Origin: DATBDN01 sp963715995
GTDB taxonomy: Bacteria > Actinomycetota > Thermoleophilia > Solirubrobacterales > Thermoleophilaceae
DNA: 64,000 nt
Direction of reading: 5' to 3'
NCBI GenBank assembly: GCA_963715995.1
Contig: OY970283.1
Location: 1,488,001-1,552,000, forward strand
The position numbers and the translations under genes are program-made. Positions 1-11,195 of the stretch are shown here, piece after piece (the first letter of the stretch is position 1; every line of letters begins with the position of its first letter). Under the pieces are notes generated by a model. The model saw nothing but the letters and a program-made list of their open reading frames with translations, was not told where the DNA came from and ran no database searches.

Positions 1-1
1 G

Positions 2-952
2 CGCCTGTACGGCTACCGACCCGAGGAAGCGGTCGGACGTTCGGCAGCAATGCTGATTCCGGCGGACCATGCCGGCGAGGACCAGGAGATTCGCGAGAAG
101 GTCCTGGCGGGCGCGCCCGCCTCGCACTACGAAACCATCAGGCTGCGAAAGGACGGGACGCGGGTCGAGGTGTCGCTGACAGCGTCAGGGATCGTCGATG
201 CGGCCGGACGGGTGGTCGAGGCCGCGACGACCGCTCACGAGAGCACGGACATCCGCGCCGCGACTCGTGAGCTCAAGGCCGCCAACCTCGACCTCGAAGC
301 GTTCGCATACAGCGTCTCGCACGACCTGCGCGCGCCGCTCAGGACGATCGGCGGCTTCGCGGCGATTCTCGAGGCCTCGTATGGCGCAGACATGCCCGAC
401 GAGGCCAAGCGTTACCTCGGCCTGATCAAGAAGGGCAGCCGCGACATGGGCGAGTTGATGGACGACCTGCTGGTGTTCTCGCGGCTCGGCCGCCAGACGC
501 CCGCCACGCAAATGATCGATCCGGCCCAGGTGGCCCGCCGCGCGCTCGAGCAGATCGCAGGGGACGACCAGGCCATCACGTCGATTGTCACCATCGATCA
601 ACTGCGGCCATGCTGCGCTGATCCGGTGCTGCTGCGCCAGGTCTTCCAGAACCTGCTGTCGAACGCGCTGAAGTTCAGCGGCGGCCGGCAGGACGCTCGC
701 GTCGAGGTCGGCTGCGACGACGCGGGCTACTACGTACGCGACAACGGCGTCGGCTTCGACCCTCGCTACGCCCACAAGCTGTTCGGGGTCTTCCAGCGCC
801 TCCACCGCGCGGAGGACTACGAGGGCACCGGTGTAGGGCTGGCGATCGTAGAGCGGATAGTGGCCCGCCACGGCGGCGAGGTGTGGGCCGAGTCCGACGT
901 CGGCCAGGGCGCAACCTTCCACTTCACGATTGGTGGTCCTCGCAATGCCTAA
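2..952 (+). CDS. PAS-domain sensor histidine kinase, 5' end outside window
   Basis: This is the C-terminal part of a sensor histidine kinase. The frame is open from base 2 and reads as the end of a PAS domain (RLYGYRPEEAVGR) before the first internal ATG at 50, so the true start lies upstream of the window. An H-box (SVSHDLRAPLR) follows, then an N-box (NLLSNALKFS) and the G1 (DNGVGFD) and G2 (GTGVGLAI) ATP-binding boxes, giving a complete HisKA-HATPase module. The H-box style is that of phytochrome-like kinases paired with small Rcp1-type receivers, and such a receiver follows with an 8-bp overlap. The input signal cannot be determined because the sensor end is missing. Confidence 0.93.
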   Translation, partial: RLYGYRPEEAVGRSAAMLIPADHAGEDQEIREKVLAGAPASHYETIRLRKDGTRVEVSLTASGIVDAAGRVVEAATTAHESTDIRAATRELKAANLDLEAFAYSVSHDLRAPLRTIGGFAAILEASYGADMPDEAKRYLGLIKKGSRDMGELMDDLLVFSRLGRQTPATQMIDPAQVARRALEQIAGDDQAITSIVTIDQLRPCCADPVLLRQVFQNLLSNALKFSGGRQDARVEVGCDDAGYYVRDNGVGFDPRYAHKLFGVFQRLHRAEDYEGTGVGLAIVERIVARHGGEVWAESDVGQGATFHFTIGGPRNA

Positions 953-1403
953 CTCGTACGACGACGTCGACATCCTGCTGGTCGAGGACAACCCCAACGA
1001 CCTCGAGCTGACCCAGCACGCGCTGGGCGCCAGCAATCTTGCGAACCGGGTTCAGGTGGCCCGCGACGGCGAAGAGGCGCTTGACTTCCTGCTGTGCCGC
1101 GGCCGGTATTCCGAGCGCGACGCCAGCTCGGGCCCAAAGCTCGTGCTGCTCGACCTGAAGCTGCCGAAGGTGGATGGGCTCGAGGTGCTCCGCGCACTCA
1201 GGGAGGATCCCCGCACCAAGCTCCTCCCGGTGGTCGTGCTGACCTCGTCGGACCAGGAGACGGACATGGTCAAGAGCTACGCGCTCGGCGTGAACAGCTA
1301 TCTGGTCAAGCCGGTCGACTTCGGCGAGTTCACGACTGCGGTCTCGCAGCTCGGCATGTACTGGCTGATGCTGAACGAGAGCCCGCCGTTGGTGGCCGTG
1401 TGA
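945..1403 (+). CDS. Single-domain response regulator (Rcp1-like)
   Basis: This is a stand-alone receiver of about 152 residues with no output domain. Acidic residues (LLVEDNPND), the phosphoacceptor Asp in LLDLKLPKVDG, the Thr/Ser switch (VVLTSS) and the conserved Lys in YLVKPVD are all present. The ATG at 945 overlaps the kinase stop at 950-952, so the pair is probably translationally coupled; a TTG at 930 is a less likely start. The long alpha4-side insertion (FLLCRGRYSERDASS) is typical of the family that partners with phytochrome-type kinases. It probably passes phosphate or acts by protein contact on the following EAL or PilT proteins, but the target is inferred only from position. Confidence 0.92.
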   Translation: MPNSYDDVDILLVEDNPNDLELTQHALGASNLANRVQVARDGEEALDFLLCRGRYSERDASSGPKLVLLDLKLPKVDGLEVLRALREDPRTKLLPVVVLTSSDQETDMVKSYALGVNSYLVKPVDFGEFTTAVSQLGMYWLMLNESPPLVAV

Positions 1404-3425
1404 ATTCCACGATCTTCAAGACGCTGAAGCCGCTCCGCGTGCTGGTCCTCGAAGATCGTTCGGATGACGCCGATCTGGTGATCGGCTACCTCAAGATCGA
1501 GGGCCTCCAGCCGGTTGCAACAGTGGTCGACGACGAGGCCGCGTTTCGTGCCGCGCTGACCGACGACTTCGATCTGATCATCACCGACTACAGCCTGCCG
1601 GCGTTCGATGGCCTGAGCGCAATTCGCGCGGTCAGGGAGATGGAGCCGCCGCGACCCCCGGTGATAGTGGTGACCGGAACCGCCAACGAGGACCAGGCGG
1701 TCGAGTGCATTCGCGCGGGGGCTGACGACTACCTGTTGAAGGACCGCCCGGCGCGGCTCGGTCAGGCCGTCAGGCAGGCGCTGGCGCGTCGCGAGCTGAG
1801 CGACCACAGCCACGACGTGGAGGCGGGACTTCGGTCTCGCGACGCGCAGCTGCGAGTGGCTCAGCGCATCGCCCGGATGGGCAGCTGGGAGTACGACGTG
1901 GCGACCAAGTCGCTCAGCGTGAGCGATGGCTTCCTGGACATCTTCGACCTGCGCGACTCACCGGAAGCCGTCAGTGTGGAGGGGTTCATAGCGGCGATCC
2001 ATCCCGACGACCGGGCACGCGTCCGCGCAATGGTGGAGCACGGAGTCTTCGCTGACGACGAGCCCGAGATCGAGTACCGCGTGGTCCACCGCAACGGCGA
2101 CGTGCGCACCGTAGTGGCGCTCGCCGAGGTCGTGCGCCACGCAGGACGGCTCGTGGTCATGCGCGGCACCGCTCAGGACATCACCGAGCGCAGGGATTCG
2201 GAACAGCAGCTGCACCGCTCCGAGCAGCTCTTCCGCCAGGGCTTCGACAACGCCTCGATCGGCATGGGGGTGGTCGATCCCGGACGGAACGCGTTCGCGC
2301 TCGTGAACGACGCCATGACGGTGATCACCGGCTCGAGCCGCGAGGAGCTGCTCACTGACGGCTGGCTCGTCGAATCCACGCTCGCCGATGACCGAGAGGC
2401 CGATCGCCTGATGTACGAGCAGATGTTCAGCGGCTTGCGGAAGTCCGACGAGCGCGAGCGCTGCCTTTCTCAACCCGATGGCTCCCATCGCTGGAGCTCG
2501 TGGAGCCTTTCACCGCTGCGGGAGGAGAGCGGAGCGGTCACCGGCCTCTTCGTCCAGGTGGTCGACATCACCGAGCAGAAGCTGCGTGAGCAGAAGCTGG
2601 AGAACGAGGTCAACGAGATCTCCTGGATCGCCCGTATTCGCGACGCGCTCGACCAGGAACGGTTCGTCCTCGAGGCGCAGCCGATCGTCTGCCTCGCGGA
2701 TGGCCGGACGGTTCAGCACGAGCTGCTGATTCGCATGGTCGACAAGGACGGCGACGTCGTCGCGCCGGGCGAATTTCTTCCCACCGCCGAGAAGTTCGGG
2801 CTCATCACCGAGATCGATCTGTGGGTCGTCGCCGAGGGCGCCAGGTTCGCGAGCGGTGGCAATCCGGTGACGATCAATCTCTCCGCCGCATCGATCGGAA
2901 GCCCCGACCTGCTCGATGCGATCGAGCGCGCGATCGCGACGAGCGGCGCGAACCCGGCCGACCTCGTGTTCGAGATCACCGAGACGGCACTGATGGAGAA
3001 TCTTCGACCGCGGTGAGCTGTTCGCCCAGAAGCTCGTGCAGCTCGGCTGCCAGGTCGCGCTTGACGACTTCGGAACCGGATTCGGGAGCTTCACCTACCT
3101 GAAGCGCCTGCATGCCGACTACCTGAAGATCGACATGGAGTTCGTTCGCGAGCTCACGCGCAGCACCGGTGACCAGCACGTCGTCGAAGCCATCGTCACG
3201 CTGGCTCGCGGCTTCGGGCAGCGGACGATCGCCGAGGGCGTCGAAGACCAGGAGACGCTCACCCTCCTGCGCCAGCTCGGTGTCAGCCACGCGCAGGGCT
3301 TCCACCTGGGTCGCCCCGGTCCGCCGCCTACGTCGATGCGACCCGGCGAGCGCCCGACCTATGAGCTCGACATCGACCTGGATCCCGCGTCCCGGGCCGG
3401 GGCGCTCGTGTCAGGCCGCTCGTGA
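1400..3425 (+). CDS. Receiver-PAS-PAS-EAL c-di-GMP phosphodiesterase, frameshifted
   Basis: This is a predicted c-di-GMP phosphodiesterase under phosphorelay control. GTG at 1400 overlaps the upstream stop (GTGA). The order is receiver (VLEDRSDDADL, Asp in LIITDYSLPAFDG, Lys in YLLKDRPA), two PAS domains and an EAL domain in which the usual EAL signature reads EAQPIV. The EAL domain contains NLSAAS and ends in ITETALMEN before the frame breaks at about 3001-3006. It continues one frame over as DRGELF, then LDDFGTGFGSF and AEGVED, to the stop at 3423-3425. One extra base explains the break. The rejoined protein is about 674 residues, and its stop still overlaps pilT by 4 bp, so the gene was intact until very recently or the base is a sequencing error. 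Confidence 0.88.
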
Positions 3426-4543
3426 TCGACCTCACACGCGCTCTGACCACGCTGGTCGAGCGTGGCGGGTCAGACCTGCACCTGAAGGCCGGCAACGGCC
3501 CGCTGGCGCGCATCGACGGCAACATCGTCCCGCTCTACCCCGAGGCCGAGCCGATCGCTGCGGAGGAGATGTCACAGCTCCTGCTCTCGACCCTTCCCGA
3601 GTCCCGCATGAAGAGGTTCGAGACCAATTCGGAGCTGGACTACGCCTACGCGGTGCCGGGCGTGGGCCGCTTCCGCGTGAACGCCTTCAAGCAGCGCGGC
3701 ACGGTGGCGATGATCATGCGCGCGCTGCCGCACACGATCCCGTCTTTCGATGAGCTCGGCCTGCCTGATGCTGTGCGCGACCTGTCCGAGACAGAGCGCG
3801 GGATCGTTCTGGTCACCGGCACGACCGGCTCCGGCAAGTCCACAACGCTCGCGGCGATGATCGACCACATCAACCGCACGATGCAGAAGCACATCGTCAC
3901 GGTCGAGGACCCAATCGAGTTTCTCCACAAGGACCAGCTCTCGTCGGTGAACCAGCGCGAGGTCGGCATGGACACGGCGTCGTTCACGCAGGCGCTCCAC
4001 CGCGTGCTGCGCCAGGACCCGGACGTGATCCTGGTCGGCGAGATGCGCGACGAGGAGACCGTGAAGACGGCCCTGTCCGCGGCCGAGACGGGCCATCTGG
4101 TCTTCTCCACCCTGCACACCGCGGACGCCGCCGAGACGATCAACAGGATCATCGAGTTCTTCGAGCCGCAGTCCCAGCAGCAGGCTCGGGCGATGCTGGC
4201 CGGGTCCTTGGCGGGCATCGTCTCCCAGCGACTGGTCCCGGCGGTGATTCCGGGACGCCGGGTTGCGGTGATCGAGGTCCTCAGGACCACCGGCCGGATC
4301 CGCGACATGATCCTCGACCCGGAGAAGACCGCGAGCATTCCGGATGCGATCTCAGAGGGCGGCTTCTACGGAATGCAGAGCTTCGACCAGGCGTTGTTCG
4401 AGATGGTGAGCGACGGGCGCGTCGACATGGCGACGGCCGTTGGCCACGCCTCACGTCCCCAGGACTTCAAGCTGCTGGTCGCCGGCGCGGGCTCACTCGG
4501 AACCAACATCGATCAGGTCGACCAGGAACTGGCTGTGTTTTGA
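3422..4543 (+). CDS. pilT: PilT-type twitching motility ATPase
   Basis: This is a hexameric secretion-type ATPase that drives type IV pilus retraction. The 373-residue length is usual for PilT. The N-terminal PilT/PilU PAS-like region is followed by Walker A GTTGSGKST (residues 133-141), an Asp box (TVEDPIEF, near 160), Walker B ILVGEMRDEET (near 203) and the His box GHLVFSTLHT (near 224). The GTG start shares GTGA with the upstream EAL gene and the stop shares TTGA with the downstream GGDEF gene. No pilin or platform gene is nearby, so the pilus itself must be encoded elsewhere. Embedding PilT among c-di-GMP enzymes suggests retraction is under second-messenger control. Confidence 0.94.
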   Translation: MIDLTRALTTLVERGGSDLHLKAGNGPLARIDGNIVPLYPEAEPIAAEEMSQLLLSTLPESRMKRFETNSELDYAYAVPGVGRFRVNAFKQRGTVAMIMRALPHTIPSFDELGLPDAVRDLSETERGIVLVTGTTGSGKSTTLAAMIDHINRTMQKHIVTVEDPIEFLHKDQLSSVNQREVGMDTASFTQALHRVLRQDPDVILVGEMRDEETVKTALSAAETGHLVFSTLHTADAAETINRIIEFFEPQSQQQARAMLAGSLAGIVSQRLVPAVIPGRRVAVIEVLRTTGRIRDMILDPEKTASIPDAISEGGFYGMQSFDQALFEMVSDGRVDMATAVGHASRPQDFKLLVAGAGSLGTNIDQVDQELAVF

Positions 4544-6516
4544 TCGCGAGCCGCGGCATGTGGGCACTGGCTGTCGTCGGGCTCGCCGTGCACGCACTGC
4601 AGGCGAAGTTCAACATCTTCGGGCACGGCGCCGACGGGATCATCACCAATTGGGTCTATGACGGGTTGCTGCTGATCGGTGCAGCCCTCGTCTTCCTCCG
4701 GGCGGCGGCGATGGGCCCGGAGCGCCTCGCGTGGCGGCTCCTCGGTTGCGCGCTCGCCGTCTCCGCGCTTGGAGACATCATCTGGGCCATTCTGTACTCG
4801 AGCGGAGGGCCCGAGCCGTATCCATCGCTCGCGGACGCGGCGTGGCTCTCCTCCTATCCGCTGTCGGTTGCCGCGCTGGCGCTGCTCCTGCGCGCGCGCA
4901 CGCGCCGGCTCTCGCGCGGCGCCCTCTGGATCGACGCCGCGATCGGGTCCTCGGCGATCGCCGCGCTCGCCGCAGCGCTTGTGTTCGGCCCGGTCCTGGA
5001 TCTCACCGGCGGCACGAGCGCGGTCGTGGCGACCAACCTTGCCTACCCGGTCGGCGACCTGATCCTGCTCTCGATCGTCGCCGCGATGTTCGCGCTGACC
5101 GGCTGGCGGCCCGACCGCGGGCTCGCGATCCTGGGCGCGGCGCTGTTGCTGCGCATCAGCGCGGATGGGATCTACCTGATCCGGACGGCCAACGGCACCT
5201 ATGAGGCCGGCGGTCTGCTCGACACGATGTTCCCGCTCGGATCGATGATCATCGCCGTCGCGGCCTGGCAGACGCCGCGTCGCGTCCTGAGACCGGTCGA
5301 CGACCGGATGCATTCTGTCTTTCCGGCGCTGTTCACGCTCACGGCGCTGGGGCTTCTCGTCTACGACCACTTCAAGCGCATCGACGTCCTCGCGCTGGGG
5401 CTGTCGACCCTCACGGTCGTGCTCGCCGCGGGAAAGATCACCTGGATGCTGCGCGACACGCGCCGAGCGCACGAACACAGCTCGGAGCTGGCCCTGACCG
5501 ACCCCTTGACGGGGCTTGCGAACCGGCGCGCGCTGATGGCCGACCTGGGGCGCATCCTCGAAGACGGTGTCCGCGCCCGGCCACACGTGCTTGGCCTGCT
5601 CGACCTAGATGGCTTCAAGGACTACAACGACCGCTTCGGCCACATCGCCGGCGACGCGCTGCTGGCACGGCTGTCACTGCGCCTGCGCGCGGCCATCGAG
5701 CCGTACGGCCACGCCTACCGGATCGGCGGTGACGAGTTCTGCGTGCTGATCGCCTCCGACGGCGAGAACGGAAAACTCGGGATTGCGGCCGCGGCGGCCG
5801 GGCTGTCCGAGGCTGACGAGGACTTCACCATCGAGCCCTCACACGGCGCGGCAAGGCTGCCGGCCGAGGCCACGGATGTGAGTGCCGCGATGCACCTGGC
5901 CGACACGCGCATGTACGCGCAGAAGGACAGCCGCGTGCGCGCGGGCACCGTGGCGCACACGTGCAATGCGCTGATCCGCGCCCAGCACGCGCGCTTGCCC
6001 GGGCTGGATTCACATCTCGAGCGCGTGGCGGAGCTCGCGGGGGCTGTGGGCGATCGCTTGGGTCTCACCCATGAGGACGGCGAACGCCTGGCATGGGCAG
6101 CCCGGCTGCACGACCTCGGGCAAGTCGCGGCGCCCGCCGAGGAGGGCGACCCCATGAGGACGAGCCCGCTGATGGGCCAGCGCATCCTCGGCACGGAGCG
6201 CGCGCTGAGGGGCATCGGGCAGCTGATCCGCTCGGCCGAGGAACGCTTCGACGGCGACGGCTCCCCCGACGGGCTCAGGGGCGAGAGGATTCCGATGGGA
6301 GCGCGCGTGATCGCCGTGTGTGATGCGTTCGACGTCATGGCCGGCGAGCGGCCGTACCACGTCGCGCTGTCGCCCGCCGATGCGGCCACAGAGCTTCGCC
6401 GGGCATCGGGCTCGCAGTTCGACGGACGGGTGGTCGAGGCGCTCTGCGCGCACCTGGATCTGCCCGAGACCGGACCGGAGTTCGACGCCGAGGCGCTGCT
6501 CGCCGGGCGCTTGTAG
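4540..6516 (+). CDS. Membrane diguanylate cyclase with degenerate HD-GYP-like domain
   Basis: This is a 658-residue integral-membrane protein predicted to make c-di-GMP. The N-terminal third is about eight to nine hydrophobic segments forming a sensor region. A GGDEF domain follows with DPLTGLANRR and an intact GGDEF signature at about residues 396-400. The last 190 residues resemble HD-GYP phosphodiesterases: RLHDLGQ near 523 and an AVCDAFDVM helix are recognisable. However, HHE is replaced by SAEERFDGDG and GYP by GSP, so metal binding and c-di-GMP hydrolysis are doubtful. TTG at 4540 overlaps the pilT stop; ATG at 4558 is an alternative start. It closes the signalling operon and would oppose the EAL enzyme encoded upstream. 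Confidence 0.9.
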   Translation: MIASRGMWALAVVGLAVHALQAKFNIFGHGADGIITNWVYDGLLLIGAALVFLRAAAMGPERLAWRLLGCALAVSALGDIIWAILYSSGGPEPYPSLADAAWLSSYPLSVAALALLLRARTRRLSRGALWIDAAIGSSAIAALAAALVFGPVLDLTGGTSAVVATNLAYPVGDLILLSIVAAMFALTGWRPDRGLAILGAALLLRISADGIYLIRTANGTYEAGGLLDTMFPLGSMIIAVAAWQTPRRVLRPVDDRMHSVFPALFTLTALGLLVYDHFKRIDVLALGLSTLTVVLAAGKITWMLRDTRRAHEHSSELALTDPLTGLANRRALMADLGRILEDGVRARPHVLGLLDLDGFKDYNDRFGHIAGDALLARLSLRLRAAIEPYGHAYRIGGDEFCVLIASDGENGKLGIAAAAAGLSEADEDFTIEPSHGAARLPAEATDVSAAMHLADTRMYAQKDSRVRAGTVAHTCNALIRAQHARLPGLDSHLERVAELAGAVGDRLGLTHEDGERLAWAARLHDLGQVAAPAEEGDPMRTSPLMGQRILGTERALRGIGQLIRSAEERFDGDGSPDGLRGERIPMGARVIAVCDAFDVMAGERPYHVALSPADAATELRRASGSQFDGRVVEALCAHLDLPETGPEFDAEALLAGRL

Positions 6517-6569
6517 CTCGCTCCGCGACCTTTGATCCGGGGCCTTGACGGATCGGTCAGGATGGCTCC

Positions 6570-8153
6570 ATGACCAGTGTTTCAACCGCCCCCGAGAGCC
6601 CGCCGCTCTCGTCTGGCCAGCTCGCCAGGCTCGCGGAGCTGGGTGAGGAGCGGACAGCGGCCGTCGGCGACGTGCTCTTCCGCGTCGGCGACCGCGACTA
6701 CCCCTTCATCGCGATCGTCGAGGGCGAGGTGGCGATCCTCGACGCGGCCGGGAACGAGATCGTCCGGCACGGGACCTCCAAGTTCCTCGGCGAGCTGAGC
6801 CTGCTCTCGGGGCAGACGGTCTTCCTGACCGCGGTCGTGACGGAGCCGCTGCGCTACATCTGCGTCGACCGCGACACCCTGCGCGCGCTCCTTTTCGACG
6901 ACGGGCCGCTCAGCGACCTGTTGCTGTCCACGTTCATCGCCCGCCGCGAGGCGCTGCAGCGCGTGGACGGCGTCGGAGTCGAGATCGTCGGCCCGCACTC
7001 GTCGCCGGAGACGATGCAGATGCTCGCCTTCGCGCGCGCCAACCGCATGCCGTTCACGTGGCGCGACCCTGCGCGGCTCGACGGCCCGGAGGCCGCCGCG
7101 CTCGTCGAGGGACTGGACGCGGCGAGTCTGCCGCTGGTGCGCCTGCCGGGCGGGGTCGAGCTGCGCGGTCCGTCGACGGGGCAGGTCTCGCGGGCGCTCG
7201 GCGTGGGCCGGGACCTGGCGCCCCGGGAGGAGGTCGACCTGCTTGTGGTCGGCGCCGGCCCGGCCGGGCTCGGCGCCGCGGTCTACGGCGCGTCCGAGGG
7301 CCTCGACACGCTCGTGGTCGACAGCACCGCGCTGGGCGGACAGGCCGGCTCGTCGCGCAGAATCGAGAACTACCTGGGCTTCCCGGCCGGGATCAGCGGC
7401 TCCGAGCTGACCGGTCGCGCGGTCACGCAGGCGCGGAAGTTCGGAGCGCGTCTAGCGACTCCGTACCGGGCGCTGGCGCTGGAGCCGGGCAACGGTCGCC
7501 ACGTCGTACAGCTCGACGACGATCACGAGGTTGCCGCGCGCGCCGTGGTGCTCGCCACCGGCGCGCAATACCGGCGCCTGGGCGTCGACCGCCTCGATGA
7601 CTACGAGGGCCTGACCGTCTTCTACGCCGCCGGGCCGCCGGAGGCGCAGCTCTGCGGCGCCTCCCGCGTGGCCGTCGTCGGTGGCGGCAACTCCGCCGGA
7701 CAGGCAGCGATCTGGCTGGCGCGCGGCGGCGCGCTCGTGACCGTTCTGCATCGCCGCGCCGATCTGCGCGAGACGATGTCGGACTACCTGGTCCGCGATC
7801 TCGAGCGCTACGGCATCGCGGTGCGCGACCAGAGCGAGATCGCCGCCCTGCACGGCGACGACGGCCGGCTCGAGGCGGTCACGCTGAAGACCGGCGAGCG
7901 CCTGCCGTTCTCGTTCCTGTTCCTCTTCCTCGGCGCAAGTCCGTGCACCGAGTGGCTCGGCGACACCGTCGCGCGCGACGCCGACGGCTTCATCCTCACC
8001 GGGCCGGCCGCGGCCCAGGAAGCGCTCCTGCACACGAGCGTCCCGGGAGTGTTCGCGGCGGGCGACGTGCGCTCCGGCTCGACGAAGCGCTGCGCGACGG
8101 CGGTTGGTGAGGGCGCGATGGTCGTGCAGTTCGCGCACGCACGCATGGCCTGA
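6570..8153 (+). CDS. Cyclic-nucleotide-binding domain fused to thioredoxin-reductase-like FAD oxidoreductase
   Basis: This is a 527-residue fusion. Residues ~20-130 form a cNMP-binding (CRP-like) beta-roll with FLGELSLLSG. After a linker, a pyridine-nucleotide disulfide oxidoreductase module begins with the FAD motif VGAGPAGLGAA (~226), has GGQAGSSRRIENYLGFP, an NADPH motif VVGGGNSAGQ (~370) and the closing FAAGDVRSGSTKR. The redox-active CxxC of true thioredoxin reductases is absent: the corresponding site reads FYAAGPPEAQ, so it cannot reduce thioredoxin by the classical mechanism. The family is annotated widely as FAD-dependent oxidoreductase with a cNMP domain, without a settled substrate. 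It ends 1 bp before the convergent YeeE/YedE gene. A sulfur-redox role is only a guess from that neighbour. Confidence 0.88.
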   Translation: MTSVSTAPESPPLSSGQLARLAELGEERTAAVGDVLFRVGDRDYPFIAIVEGEVAILDAAGNEIVRHGTSKFLGELSLLSGQTVFLTAVVTEPLRYICVDRDTLRALLFDDGPLSDLLLSTFIARREALQRVDGVGVEIVGPHSSPETMQMLAFARANRMPFTWRDPARLDGPEAAALVEGLDAASLPLVRLPGGVELRGPSTGQVSRALGVGRDLAPREEVDLLVVGAGPAGLGAAVYGASEGLDTLVVDSTALGGQAGSSRRIENYLGFPAGISGSELTGRAVTQARKFGARLATPYRALALEPGNGRHVVQLDDDHEVAARAVVLATGAQYRRLGVDRLDDYEGLTVFYAAGPPEAQLCGASRVAVVGGGNSAGQAAIWLARGGALVTVLHRRADLRETMSDYLVRDLERYGIAVRDQSEIAALHGDDGRLEAVTLKTGERLPFSFLFLFLGASPCTEWLGDTVARDADGFILTGPAAAQEALLHTSVPGVFAAGDVRSGSTKRCATAVGEGAMVVQFAHARMA

Positions 8154-8154
8154 G

Positions 8155-8604
8155 CTACAACGCGGCCGCCGGTGACAGCTCGGTGTCGTCGTCTGCGAAC
8201 AGCGTGCGCGCGGCCGGGTTGGCGGAGCGGCTGCGGCGGTGGAACAGCCACACCCCACAGACCACGCCGGCGAAGGTGAACGCGCCCCAGCCGATCCCCT
8301 GGCCGACCTGCGTCAGCACGGGCCCAGGGCACGCGTTCGACACGCCCCAGCCGAACCCGAAGAGCAGCGCGCCGGTGATGTGGCGGCGCTGCGGGCGCTC
8401 GCGCAACGGCTTGTGTGCCGCGTTGCGCGTGACCAGTCGCGTGCCAACCGCCGCCACGGCGATGGCCGAGAACATGAACAGAAACAGGTAGCTGCTCTGG
8501 AACAGCAGCGTCTTGCGGATGACCTCGGGACTCGACATCCCGCTCCAGCAGAGGATCAGTCCGAAGACGACGCCGATCGCGAACCCCGCCGCGCGCCGCT
8601 CCAT
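8155..8604 (-). CDS. YeeE/YedE family sulfur transporter, half-size protein B
   Basis: This is a 149-residue membrane protein with four to five hydrophobic segments and the family motif SNACPGPVLTQVG, which contains the conserved Cys. In YeeE/YedE (TsuA-like) proteins such Cys sites handle thiosulfate or other reduced sulfur. Full-length members carry two such halves; here the halves are separate genes. ATG at 8604 overlaps the stop of the upstream half (ATGA), so the two should be made together and probably assemble as a heteromer. The stop faces the oxidoreductase gene tail to tail. Sulfur substrate is inferred from family, not shown. Confidence 0.85.
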   Translation of the reverse strand: MERRAAGFAIGVVFGLILCWSGMSSPEVIRKTLLFQSSYLFLFMFSAIAVAAVGTRLVTRNAAHKPLRERPQRRHITGALLFGFGWGVSNACPGPVLTQVGQGIGWGAFTFAGVVCGVWLFHRRSRSANPAARTLFADDDTELSPAAAL

Positions 8605-9065
8605 CAGATCACCGCCTTGATCGCGAAGCTGACCGCGATCGCGGTCGCGAAGAACGTGGCGGTTGCGGCGATGCTCGCGACCGACAGTGACGAGACCCCG
8701 CTCAGGCCGTTGCCCGACGTGCAGCCGCCGGCCAGCTTCGCGCCGTAGCCGACCGCCACGCCCGACAGCACGAGCATCGGCGCGATCCACACGCGGGCGC
8801 CGCCGTCGAAGGTGTCCGTGAGCCAGCCGTAGCCCTTGAACACCGGGCTGCCCCAGAGCAGGACGTAGAGCCCGCCGCTGGCGACGATGCCGAGCGCGAA
8901 CCAGCCGCGCCAGTCGAAGCGCAGGCTGCCGGCACCTGCCTTCTCGATCAGCTCCGAGAACCCGCCGGTCACGCCCAGACGGGCGCCGAACAGGACCCGG
9001 ACCGCCACCACGCACAGCCCGAGCACCGGTCCGGCTATGTACCAAGCGAGTTGTTCGTGAACCAA
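8604..9065 (-). CDS. YeeE/YedE family sulfur transporter, half-size protein A
   Basis: This is a 153-residue membrane protein carrying the first-half signature GGCTSGNGLSG, whose Cys is the conserved sulfur-handling residue of the YeeE/YedE family. Four hydrophobic segments are visible. I chose the TTG at 9065 because AGGAGG stands 5 nt upstream, and the longer upstream reading has no better start. It overlaps the second half-gene by the ATGA arrangement. The two-gene, half-size layout is common in bacteria for thiosulfate or sulfide-related import. Regulation may act through the short palindrome at 9146-9158. Confidence 0.85.
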   Translation of the reverse strand: MVHEQLAWYIAGPVLGLCVVAVRVLFGARLGVTGGFSELIEKAGAGSLRFDWRGWFALGIVASGGLYVLLWGSPVFKGYGWLTDTFDGGARVWIAPMLVLSGVAVGYGAKLAGGCTSGNGLSGVSSLSVASIAATATFFATAIAVSFAIKAVI

Positions 9066-9145
9066 CGGGGCCTCCTGACTGCCGCAGACAACAAAGGTAG
9101 CTTCGGGGTGCCGAGGCCTTGCGGGCCGGCCGGTTGATGCCACGT

Positions 9146-9158
9146 AGGAGAATCTCCT
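9146..9158. promoter_or_regulatory. Short palindrome in divergent region of yeeE-like and ftsH genes
   Basis: AGGAGA-a-TCTCCT is a perfect 6-bp inverted repeat lying between the divergent starts at 9065 and 9191. It could be an operator for either gene, for example for a sulfur- or metal-responsive repressor of the YeeE/YedE pair. No clear -35/-10 pair can be assigned around it. Confidence 0.3.
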
Positions 9159-9190
9159 CATGGCCCTGAACCCCGGCAGCCACTCCGCCC

Positions 9191-11137
<1,947 letters not shown>

Positions 11138-11195
11138 CCTGAGCACCAGCCGACGCGCCGATTAGTTTCCGGCGCCGGCGTAGTCAGGAGCGGTG

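Noticed and set aside
9160..9190. ATG at 9160 as ftsH start
   Set aside because: It is out of frame with FtsH; the GTG at 9191 is the supported start.
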